Shown in pieces: positions 1-7,378 of a stretch of 64,000 nt of DNA. Each line of letters opens with the position of its first letter. Within the stretch, counting starts at the first letter, position 1. Below the pieces are notes generated by a model. It saw nothing but the letters and a program-made list of their open reading frames with translations, searched no databases and was not told the DNA's origin. A program made the position numbers and the translations under genes. Source of the stretch: Silvimonas soli (GTDB lineage Bacteria; Pseudomonadota; Gammaproteobacteria; Burkholderiales; Chitinibacteraceae); NCBI RefSeq assembly GCF_030035605.1, contig NZ_CP106736.1, positions 2,976,001 to 3,040,000 on the forward strand, read 5' to 3'.

Positions 1-557
1 GCGACGTAAACGTTCCCGCGGTGAGGGCTGCCTGGCTGGTTGTCGCAAACCACCCATTGCTTGTCATCCGAAGTGTCGCTGGTTAGCTGTATGGGTTCTT
101 GCCAGGTGACTCCGCCATCCTGCGAGCGGTAAACCACCATGCCCAGACCGGTCAGGTCGCCTGCTCCGGCCGTTCCGGTATTGAAGTGATCGGGTTCTCC
201 CACCAGGAACGCATTGCCGGAACCGTCAAACGTGACGGTAGGGTCGGTCATTACATCCCAGCCGGGTTTAAGCGGAAGTTGGGATTCGGCCCAGGTCTCA
301 CCGCTATCAAAGCTGTAAATGACGCCGAGACGAAAGCGGTAAGTGGCGGGGTCGATAAATTTTTTCGAGGCGCCGACCAGATTGGCCGGGTTTTTCGGAT
401 TGATGGCAATGCACGATTCACTGCGTTGATTCTGCGGGCTGCTGCTGGTGGCTTGCTGGTTTGCGCCAGGATACAAACCTGCGGCCACGCTACAGATGCT
501 GAACTGATGCAGCAGCGGGACGAAATCGCGAACACCATCAAAGACATGGGTAGTCAT
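1..557 (-). CDS. Asp-box (BNR/sialidase-like) repeat protein, C-terminus cut by left edge
   Basis: Reading the minus strand from an ATG at 557 gives an open frame of 185 codons that runs off the window. Two Asp-box signatures (S-x-D-x-G-x-T-W) are visible, SFDSGETW and SQDGGVTW, about 65 residues apart, as in the blades of sialidases and other BNR-repeat beta-propellers. AAGGA lies 9 bases before the ATG. There is no signal peptide at this start, although a conserved-looking stretch (SESCIAINPKNP, near residue 47) resembles the first propeller blade of secreted exo-alpha-sialidase-like proteins. Which sugar, if any, is cleaved cannot be told because the catalytic part lies outside the window. 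It could equally be a non-enzymatic propeller. The family-level call is good; the activity is open. Confidence 0.7.
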   Translation of the reverse strand, partial: MTTHVFDGVRDFVPLLHQFSICSVAAGLYPGANQQATSSSPQNQRSESCIAINPKNPANLVGASKKFIDPATYRFRLGVIYSFDSGETWAESQLPLKPGWDVMTDPTVTFDGSGNAFLVGEPDHFNTGTAGAGDLTGLGMVVYRSQDGGVTWQEPIQLTSDTSDDKQWVVCDNQPGSPHRGNVYV

Positions 558-926
558 GCTCTGGCTTCCTTGCGAGGCGTGGGCCGGGTGGTGAGTCCTG
601 ACCCGCAATCTGTGGCAAGTGGTTGCCTGTTCGCTCATGAAACGCAACGGTGATCGTGTTGGAGGAGGTCTCAGGCCTGATTACAGATACGGATACGCAC
701 CGGATGGATGTCTGCCTAGCATAGGCTTCATGCACTTGCGTAATACCGTTGGCGTACCGAGTGGGCGATAGGTGGCTTCGTTTGCAGTCAGCAAAAAACA
801 ACTGAAATGTCAGTGTTTGCTGTGCCTTTTACACAGCTTGGTCAGTGGTGAGGGCGCAATCATGTTTTCGCCGGTCAGGTCAGCGTGCGGACAACGCTGC
901 CAGACCGGTCGATCCTGCATAAAGGG
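558..926. other. Intergenic stretch, no gene recognised
   Basis: This 369-base gap separates two minus-strand genes. Short frames exist on both strands but none has a family resemblance or a convincing ribosome binding site. A small 6-bp hairpin (GCTGTG/CACAGC, about 819-837) lies downstream of the metal-binding protein gene but has no T-run, so I do not call it a terminator. Confidence 0.5.
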
Positions 927-1817
927 TTACTTCGGCTTCTTGGTCATGCCTGCATACAGCGTATCCACGTTGTAGCGGAACATGGCCTCATACGTTGCTG
1001 CGGGGCCGGTTTTGGGCGACAACGCCTCTACATACAACTCGCCACCAGGTTGCGCACCTGTGGATGACGCAATCTGCCGCACCAGCCGCGGATCATTGGA
1101 GTTCTCAAAGAAATACGCCGCCACGTTCTCGCGTTTGATCTGGGTAATCAGCCGGGCGACATCGGCTGCGGCGGGCTCGGCCTCGGTTGATATCCCCACA
1201 GGCGACAAAAACGTAACGCCGTACGCCGCACCAAAATAACCAAAGGCATCATGGCTGGTCAGCACTTTGCGCCGGGCTTTGGGAATGCTGGCAAATTTTG
1301 CCTTGGCGTATTGATCCAGCGCTTGCAGTTTGCTGATGTAGGCCGCGCCATTTCTGGCAAATTCGGCGGCGTCTTGCGGGTCGGTGGCGGACAGCGTTTT
1401 AATCACATTGCGGGTGTAGATCACGCCATTGCTGATGTCGTTCCAGGCGTGCGGGTCAGTGATCACTTTGCCATCGTCTTCCATCTTGCGCGTATGAATA
1501 CCCGTGCTCGCCACGGTAATACTGCCTTTGTAACCAGACACCTTGATGAGCCGGGTCATCCAGCCTTCCAGACCCAAGCCGCTCACAAATACGGCATCGG
1601 CATTTTTCAGCGCGGTAGCATCTTGCGGCGTGGGCTCATACACATGCGGGTCACCATTCGGGCCGACCAGACTGGTGACATGCACATGATCGCCGCCGAC
1701 GTTCTGCACGATATCTGCCAGTACGGTAAAGCTGGCCACCACATTCAGTTCTTTGGCTGCAGCGACTTGGGCCACGGTGGCTAGCGCCAGACCGGCTAGC
1801 CAGACTTGCTTGTTCAT
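927..1817 (-). CDS. znuA: Zinc-type metal ABC transporter substrate-binding protein (ZnuA/AztC-like)
   Basis: A 296-residue periplasmic solute-binding protein of cluster A-I. The start at 1817 is preceded by AAGGAG and begins a clear signal peptide (MNKQVWLAGLALATVAQVAAA). Upstream in-frame codons lie inside the control region and are not used. Likely metal ligands are the His of DPHVYEP, the His of DPHAWND and the His of SHDAFGYF. Manganese-type members usually have Glu at the third position, so zinc is the likely substrate. The fourth ligand region reads YVEALSP, with Glu where Asp is common. The His-rich loop of E. coli ZnuA is absent, which makes it closer to AztC-type proteins. No permease or ATPase gene is adjacent, so the membrane partners must be elsewhere. 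Two Zur-like operators precede it. Confidence 0.85.
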   Translation of the reverse strand: MNKQVWLAGLALATVAQVAAAKELNVVASFTVLADIVQNVGGDHVHVTSLVGPNGDPHVYEPTPQDATALKNADAVFVSGLGLEGWMTRLIKVSGYKGSITVASTGIHTRKMEDDGKVITDPHAWNDISNGVIYTRNVIKTLSATDPQDAAEFARNGAAYISKLQALDQYAKAKFASIPKARRKVLTSHDAFGYFGAAYGVTFLSPVGISTEAEPAAADVARLITQIKRENVAAYFFENSNDPRLVRQIASSTGAQPGGELYVEALSPKTGPAATYEAMFRYNVDTLYAGMTKKPK

Positions 1818-1925
1818 TGCAAAACTCCTTCCTGCCAATGGGAGGCACGCGCCGGGCGTCGTGCCGGGAAACGGTGAGGTGCGGACGCGCAGTCTTGTGC
1901 TGCGTTTTTTTGGGGACATTTCGAT

Positions 1926-1946
1926 AAATGCAACAATATTGCATTT
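1926..1946. promoter_or_regulatory. Zur-like operator 1 upstream of znuA
   Basis: An inverted repeat with 8-bp arms AAATGCAA and TTGCATTT around a 5-bp centre, about 110 bp before the znuA start. Its size and A/T-rich ATG...CAT arms fit operators of Fur-family regulators. The link to Zur is inferred from the symmetry and the zinc-uptake gene it precedes. Confidence 0.6.
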
Positions 1947-1970
1947 CGTCGAAAAACGTAGAATAAGCCG

Positions 1971-1991
1971 AAATGCAACAATGTTGCAATT
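1971..1991. promoter_or_regulatory. Zur-like operator 2 upstream of znuA
   Basis: A second copy of the same motif, with core TGCAACA-A-TGTTGCA, starting 45 bp from the first copy. Fourteen bases, AAATGCAACAAT plus the following TGCAA core pattern, are shared in register. Two spaced sites suggest cooperative repression or control of both flanking genes, since a peroxidase gene starts about 230 bp away on the other strand. Confidence 0.55.
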
Positions 1992-2218
1992 GGTGTGTTG
2001 AAAATGAGCCGGGCGAGGATCACGCAGTGGTGTGCGGACTGTTTTTGCCTCGGCATTGCATACGGCAGCGGAAGATCAAACAGCGGATCGCACTGGCACT
2101 GCCATGACAAATGGGTTCAAATAACGCCAGGACGGGTCACGACAATAGACCGCTCACGGTTATCGACATTCCGGTTTCATCACGTTCCAACCATCTCACT
2201 GACTACTTGGGATTCACC

Positions 2219-2767
2219 ATGACGCAAGCTGTGCAAAACATTCCTCTGCAAAAAATCGACGGTTCCGCTGCCACCCTGAATGACTACGCAGGCAAGGTAT
2301 TGCTGGTGGTGAATGTGGCCTCCAAGTGCGGTTTGACCGCGCAATATCAAGGTCTGGAACAGTTCTATCGCAGCCATCAGGCCAAGGGTCTGGAAGTGCT
2401 GGGATTTCCGGCCAACAACTTCAAAGGTCAGGAGCCTGGCACCAATGAAGAAATCGCCAGCTTTTGTTCCACCACCTATGACGTGACCTTTCCGCTGTTT
2501 GCCAAGATTTCGGTAGTGGGCGAAGACCAGCATCCGCTGTACCAGGCATTGATTGCGGCCCAGCCGGACGCGCTGGGGGAAGGCCCGTTCCGTGAGCGTT
2601 TGTCGGGCAAGGGCATTGATATCGCGCCGCAACCGCAAGTGTTGTGGAATTTCGAGAAATTCCTGGTGAACCGTAAAGGTGAAGTAGTCGGGCGTTTCTC
2701 GCCGGATGTCACCGCAGAAGACGCGCGCCTGGTCGCCGCAGTGGAGGCTGAACTGGCCAAGGCTTGA
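2219..2767 (+). CDS. Glutathione peroxidase family thiol peroxidase
   Basis: A 182-residue protein of the glutathione peroxidase family, which reduces hydroperoxides in the cytoplasm, usually with thioredoxin or glutathione. The peroxidatic Cys is in NVASKCGLTAQY, the conserved Gln in FPANNFKGQEPG, and the Trp-Asn pair in WNFEKF, so the catalytic tetrad is complete with Cys rather than selenocysteine. The chosen ATG begins the family's usual N-terminus (VQNIPLQKIDG). A longer in-frame start at 2111 would add 36 unrelated residues. The ribosome binding site is weak. The gene stands alone and is followed by a good terminator. Confidence 0.92.
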   Translation: MTQAVQNIPLQKIDGSAATLNDYAGKVLLVVNVASKCGLTAQYQGLEQFYRSHQAKGLEVLGFPANNFKGQEPGTNEEIASFCSTTYDVTFPLFAKISVVGEDQHPLYQALIAAQPDALGEGPFRERLSGKGIDIAPQPQVLWNFEKFLVNRKGEVVGRFSPDVTAEDARLVAAVEAELAKA

Positions 2768-2800
2768 TGGCGGCGGCTCAGCCGCTCGTGATCGCATCAG

Positions 2801-2830
2801 AAAGCATCCTGTGGGGTGCTTTTTGTTTTT
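2801..2830 (+). terminator. Rho-independent terminator after the peroxidase gene
   Basis: Stem AAAGCATCC / GGGTGCTTT (one G-T pair) with loop TGTG, followed by TTTTTGTTTTT. Confidence 0.85.
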
Positions 2831-2956
2831 CAGCGTGTGCACAGTTTTGCCACCATCGGGCGAACACCTGAGTAAGCCCGTTGATGAAGCAGACTATGAT
2901 GTGCGACTGCTTATGGCGGTTTCAATCAGTAGATTTTGATCGGGAAAGGAAAGGGT

Positions 2957-4321
2957 ATGGGAGAGAAAAAACGGCGTCTGGCCGCTGGTGGCACTGGAGT
3001 GGCGGAAGCAACATCACCCACTCAAGCCGTAGATCAACTGGTTGAAACCGGTATGCGTCTGCATCGCGAAGGCCGTTTGCCGGAGGCGCTGGCGACGTAT
3101 CAGCGCGCACTGGAGCGCAATCCGCAACAGGCCGATGCCATGCATTACCAGGGTTTGGCGCTGGTTGCCATTGGCCAGCCGCAGATTGGCGTGAACCTGA
3201 TGCAACGCTCGCTTGCCATGGCACCCGATAATCCAGGCTTTCATTACAACCTGGGACTGCATCTGCGTCGGGTTGATCCTGCTGCTGCGCTCAAGCATAT
3301 GGCTCGCGCCAACGCGCTGGTGCCGGACGATCTGGAATACACGCTTGAATATGCTCGCTTGTTGTCGCATCAGGGCGATGATCGCACCGCGCTGGATGTA
3401 CTGGCTGCCGGCAAACCCCATCATCCGGAAAGCGGAGCATTGGCGGAACGCCTGGTACAACTGGCTTATGCGCAAGACAGTCTCGAACTGGCCCGCAGTA
3501 CCGCGCAGGAAATTGCTGCCCAACATCCTCAGTTTGAAGCGCGCTTTCGCGTCGGTTTCGCCTTGCCGCGCAAAGATCAGCCAGAACACGAAACCATCAT
3601 GACGGATTCGCAGTGGCAGAACGTCACCCTGCAAGGCGCGGCGCTGGCTGATTTTATTGCCGAGCGCGATTTGCACGTGATTGATGATTTTCTGACCGAT
3701 GCAGCGGCCTGGCGTGAGCACGCGCTCAAGCAGGCGTTTCAGGCCAATCTGTATGAAGGTCAGAATTTTCCGGGCGTGCAAACGGATGGCCAGCCTTGTC
3801 AGGAAGTCATGGAGCGTATCGCCACCGTGCTGCAGCGTCCGGTGAAGTGGTCCTCGCCTGATAACGGCGCCTTCCGGGTGAGCGTGGCCAGTGCGCAAGC
3901 TCGCACGGACATCCATATCGACAACGAATCGCAGGGGCAGACGCACACTTATGCCGCTGTGCTGTATCTGAACCCGCCGGAGCAATGTCAGGGCGGCACT
4001 ACGTTCTGGCAGCATCGCGCCACCGGTTGGGATCGGCGCCCGCCAGAGGCCGAGGTCAAAGCCGCCGGTTATGCGAGCTTTGCCGCTTTCCAGGATAGCT
4101 GGAGTACTGGTGAAACGGTGCGCGCGTTTGACGAGCTGCAAGCCGAACGCGAAACCTGGCTGGCGCAAGCCGAAATCCCCATGCGCAGTAACCGGCTGGT
4201 GATTTATCGCGGCAATTACTATCACTCCATCAGCAACGTGTTTGGCAGCACTTTGCAAGATGGCCGACTGGCACAGCTGTTCTTTTTTGAGACGGTGGCC
4301 GACGCCAGCTCCGTGGTTTAA
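2957..4321 (+). CDS. TPR protein with C-terminal 2-oxoglutarate/Fe(II) oxygenase-like domain
   Basis: A 454-residue protein. Residues about 25-210 are tetratricopeptide repeats (LHREGRLPEALATYQRALERNPQQ and following helices). The C-terminal half carries an iron-binding pattern of the prolyl-hydroxylase fold: H320-x-D322 (in IHIDN), a distal His at about 423 (NYYHSIS) and an Arg at about 437 (QDGRL) placed to hold 2-oxoglutarate. It resembles DUF6445-type proteins, but I cannot verify the family. The ATG at 2957 has AAGGA six bases upstream; the frame also opens from a TTG at 2936, which sits before that site. The substrate is unknown, perhaps a peptide or protein presented by the TPR part. 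The end overlaps by 4 bp the end of the convergent regulator gene. Confidence 0.75.
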   Translation: MGEKKRRLAAGGTGVAEATSPTQAVDQLVETGMRLHREGRLPEALATYQRALERNPQQADAMHYQGLALVAIGQPQIGVNLMQRSLAMAPDNPGFHYNLGLHLRRVDPAAALKHMARANALVPDDLEYTLEYARLLSHQGDDRTALDVLAAGKPHHPESGALAERLVQLAYAQDSLELARSTAQEIAAQHPQFEARFRVGFALPRKDQPEHETIMTDSQWQNVTLQGAALADFIAERDLHVIDDFLTDAAAWREHALKQAFQANLYEGQNFPGVQTDGQPCQEVMERIATVLQRPVKWSSPDNGAFRVSVASAQARTDIHIDNESQGQTHTYAAVLYLNPPEQCQGGTTFWQHRATGWDRRPPEAEVKAAGYASFAAFQDSWSTGETVRAFDELQAERETWLAQAEIPMRSNRLVIYRGNYYHSISNVFGSTLQDGRLAQLFFFETVADASSVV

Positions 4322-5760
4322 CGCTCGATGCCGAGTGCAGCCATTTTCTTGTAGAGGGTAGCGCGGCCCAGCCCGAGGCGCCGCGCTGCCAGCACTGCCC
4401 GCCCGCCGCAGGCTTGCAGCGCTTCTTCAATCAGCCGTTTTTCAAAGGTGGCCATCGCTTGTTGATGGCTGGGTGCGTTGTCGACATGGCCACGTAATGC
4501 GCCCGCATCGACCAAGGCCGCCAGATCATCCACCCGCAATTCGGCGCGGTCGGACAGCATGATGGCGCGTTCCAGCACATTGCGCAGTTCACGCACATTG
4601 CCGGGCCAGTGGTAGTGGCGCAAAAATTCAATGGCTGCCGGGGCGATATGCCGCACGCCGCAAGTCATGGCCAGATCATTCAGCAAGGCATGGCACAGAG
4701 CCGGCAGGTCTTCCTGGCGTGAGCGCAACGGCGGCACCTCAATGGCCAGTACGTTGAGCCGGTAAAACAGATCCGCGCGGAACTCACCGGTTTCCACTCG
4801 CTGCGCCAGCCGGGCCGACGTAGCAGCGATAATGCGCACATCGGCGCGGATTACCTTGTTGGCGCCTAGCGGCTCAAACTCTTTGTCCTGCAGCACGCGC
4901 AACAACTTGCTTTGCAGGCTCAGTGGCAAGTCACCCATCTCATCCATAAACAACGTGCCGCCATCGGCCAGCTGGAATTTGCCGATGCGCCCTTTGCGAT
5001 CCAGCCCGGTATAGGCGCCCGGCGCCGCACCAAACAGTTCGGCTTCCAGCAATGTTTCCGGGATGGCGGCCATATTGATGCTGACCAGCGGTTTATGTGC
5101 ACGCGGCGAGGCGGCGTGAATGGCGTGCGCCAGGACTTCTTTACCGGTGCCGGTTTCACCCAGCAGCAGCACGGGTGAATCCATTTGCGCCGCACGCTGG
5201 GCGCGCCGTTTGACTTCGGTGGCGGCTTCGCCATCGCCAATAAAGTTGTCGAAGGAATATTTGGCCTTGCGCGCTTGCGCCAAAGATTCGCGGGCGTTGG
5301 CCAGTTCTTCTTGCAGCCGGGTGAATTTGGCAACGATGGGCGAGAGCGACTGCAACTGGTCGAACAAGGCAAAACCAATGGCGCCCACGACCTGGCCGGT
5401 TTTGTCCTTGAGCGGCAAGCGCGTGACGACCAGCGATTCATTGCCCGCTGCGGGCATGATATCCAGCAGTTGCGGCTTGCCGTTGCGCACCACCTCCCGC
5501 ATCTGGCTGTGCGCAATGACTTCTTCTACCGGCTTGCCAATGGCCCCGGCCGGATCATCAAAGCCAAAGCGGGCGGCATAGCGCGCGTTGATCCAGACAA
5601 TGCGCGCATCGTGATCGACAATCACCGTGCCTTCGCAAAAGTCTTCCATGGTGTCGAACATGCTCTGGATTGCCCACTGGCGCACCGAGTCATAATCGGT
5701 CAACAGCACATTCAGGGGTAGATCGGGTGGACTCAGACTGGCAGGGGCGGCTGGGTTCAT
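4318..5760 (-). CDS. PAS-domain sigma-54-dependent transcriptional activator, Fis-type HTH
   Basis: A 480-residue enhancer-binding protein. A PAS-like sensor spans about 40-140 (IVDHDARIVWINARYAARFG). The AAA+ domain follows, with Walker A GETGTGKE, Walker B GGTLFMDEMGD and the sensor region (FRADLFYRLNVL). A Fis-type helix-turn-helix closes the protein (AARRLGLGRATLYKKM). The sigma-54 contact loop reads GAYTGL where GAFTGA is usual. The middle Tyr is a common substitute, but the last-position Leu is odd. There is no receiver domain, so the PAS domain probably senses a ligand. No -24/-12 promoter was recognised nearby, and the target genes are unknown. Confidence 0.88.
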   Translation of the reverse strand: MNPAAPASLSPPDLPLNVLLTDYDSVRQWAIQSMFDTMEDFCEGTVIVDHDARIVWINARYAARFGFDDPAGAIGKPVEEVIAHSQMREVVRNGKPQLLDIMPAAGNESLVVTRLPLKDKTGQVVGAIGFALFDQLQSLSPIVAKFTRLQEELANARESLAQARKAKYSFDNFIGDGEAATEVKRRAQRAAQMDSPVLLLGETGTGKEVLAHAIHAASPRAHKPLVSINMAAIPETLLEAELFGAAPGAYTGLDRKGRIGKFQLADGGTLFMDEMGDLPLSLQSKLLRVLQDKEFEPLGANKVIRADVRIIAATSARLAQRVETGEFRADLFYRLNVLAIEVPPLRSRQEDLPALCHALLNDLAMTCGVRHIAPAAIEFLRHYHWPGNVRELRNVLERAIMLSDRAELRVDDLAALVDAGALRGHVDNAPSHQQAMATFEKRLIEEALQACGGRAVLAARRLGLGRATLYKKMAALGIER

Positions 5761-5860
5761 GGCAGTGGCTCAAGCACTTGAAGAGTGCGGCTAGCCTACT
5801 ACGCCGCTGGCCGGGCGGGAATGCGGGTTCTGCCCCGGCATGCAAACAGCTAACGAACGG

Positions 5861-7150
5861 CTAATCAAACAGCCGATGCAGCGTACGCACCAGCCAGCGC
5901 TCGCGCTGGAACTCGCTCACCCGGCGCAACAGCCGGGCGTAGTCCAGCATCAAGCCAGGGGTCCAGGTCATGGTGTTGGCGCGAGTGCGCAACAACGACA
6001 GCAACCAGATATTGGGATCAGTAAACAGGATGAAAAAACGGTACCAGGGCCGTGTGTGGCCGACCACGCCTTCCAGTGCCACGTCCAGGGCCAGCGCAAC
6101 GGTGGTGGAGCAATTACGGCTGGTGAGATTGTATTTGGTGTCTTTGCGATAGATTTCCCAAAACGCCCGTAATGCCGGTTCGTTGTAATTGCGAAACCAG
6201 ATTTGCCGGTTGGGCTCGCACCAGGCGGCAACTTCCGTCTCGTACGATTCCAGAAAACGCCCGCGCGTGTCGTTTTCGACCCGAGAGTTCAGCATGTCGC
6301 GAAACTGCTGGGAAGAGGCATCCAGTTCATCCGCCGGATACAGGCTGATATACAGATCGGGCGGCAATTCCAGCGAAGAGTGGCCGGTGGATACTTTGCC
6401 GCTGGTATCCACAGCGGCGATGTAACGATCCACAATCGCCCGCCGCTGCGGATTGGGAATCGACCCCACCGGCGTCCAGATATGCACCATCAGGGGAAAA
6501 AAAGGCCGTTCGGCCCGGGTCGCAAAAATGGGGAGCTTTTCGTACCAGTACCAGTTGCGCTTGCGAAAATAAGGCATCGACAACACTGAGACATTGGGCG
6601 GCAAGCGGCGAAACTGAAACCCCAAATGGCACAGCATGTAGCCGGAGGAAATCATGACAATGCCAAAACATACCGAAAAGGTATGCAAATGGCTGATGGG
6701 CCAATGCGTCATGACCTGGGCGGCAATGATGACTTCAAGCAATCCGGTTAGCAAACTGCGACGCCAGTAACGAAAGCGGATGACATGCGCCGACGCCATA
6801 CGCAGGGTGCCATCGATCAAAAAGCCGATACCAAAAACCAGCGTGCTGCCCAGGCTGTCATCAAACGGCGCCCGAATCAACAGGCAGCCCAACAGGATCA
6901 AGCCGCATTCACGCAGCAGTAAAACCCATTGGTGCCTGCGGCGCGCCAGGCTCAGATCGCTGAGCCCGACCACCCCTTCAATAATGCAAATGATGCCGAA
7001 TACATCGCTGACAAACATCAGCAGCCAGCTCGCCATATTCAGCACGCTGGCGATGCCCACCATGATCAGGATGATCCCCATCATCGGCAGCTTATGCCAT
7101 TCCCGGCGAAACGGCTCGGCACCAATCAAGAGAATAATGAGACGGATCAT
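5861..7150 (-). CDS. DUF308/HdeD-like membrane protein with a possible permuted papain-fold Cys/His domain
   Basis: A 429-residue protein. The first about 190 residues hold six or so hydrophobic helices in pairs, resembling the HdeD/DUF308 family (LIIDGTLRM-type repeats). The C-terminal part is soluble and has a His in STGHSSLELPP (H257) followed by YISLYP, and about 90 residues later a Cys in SRNCSTTVALAL (C347). That His-before-Cys order with these flanks is seen in permuted NlpC/P60- and LRAT-like hydrolases. The function is not known; a membrane-anchored amidase, acyltransferase or peptidase would fit. It starts with MIRLIILLIG at 7150 and has no operon partners. Confidence 0.6.
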   Translation of the reverse strand: MIRLIILLIGAEPFRREWHKLPMMGIILIMVGIASVLNMASWLLMFVSDVFGIICIIEGVVGLSDLSLARRRHQWVLLLRECGLILLGCLLIRAPFDDSLGSTLVFGIGFLIDGTLRMASAHVIRFRYWRRSLLTGLLEVIIAAQVMTHWPISHLHTFSVCFGIVMISSGYMLCHLGFQFRRLPPNVSVLSMPYFRKRNWYWYEKLPIFATRAERPFFPLMVHIWTPVGSIPNPQRRAIVDRYIAAVDTSGKVSTGHSSLELPPDLYISLYPADELDASSQQFRDMLNSRVENDTRGRFLESYETEVAAWCEPNRQIWFRNYNEPALRAFWEIYRKDTKYNLTSRNCSTTVALALDVALEGVVGHTRPWYRFFILFTDPNIWLLSLLRTRANTMTWTPGLMLDYARLLRRVSEFQRERWLVRTLHRLFD

Positions 7151-7378
7151 CGCGCTCCTCTTTGAGCATATATCCGTAGCACAGTATTGATTTATTCTTA
7201 CGAAAGTTGCCAGTATTTCGGGACTTGCGGCAACACTTTCTGGAGAAGGTCAGGCAGGAAGAGCTGAAGATTGCAGCGCGATGACAAACCGGAATGATTT
7301 GCCAGAGGCACCGGCCAAGCCCCATGGGGCCAGGCCAGCTTTTAAAATAGCGGATAAAACGAGAGCTGCCAGCCCGAA

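Noticed and set aside
538..801. 87-codon minus-strand frame upstream of the Asp-box gene
   Set aside because: It overlaps the Asp-box gene's start in another frame and has no ribosome binding site or similarity.
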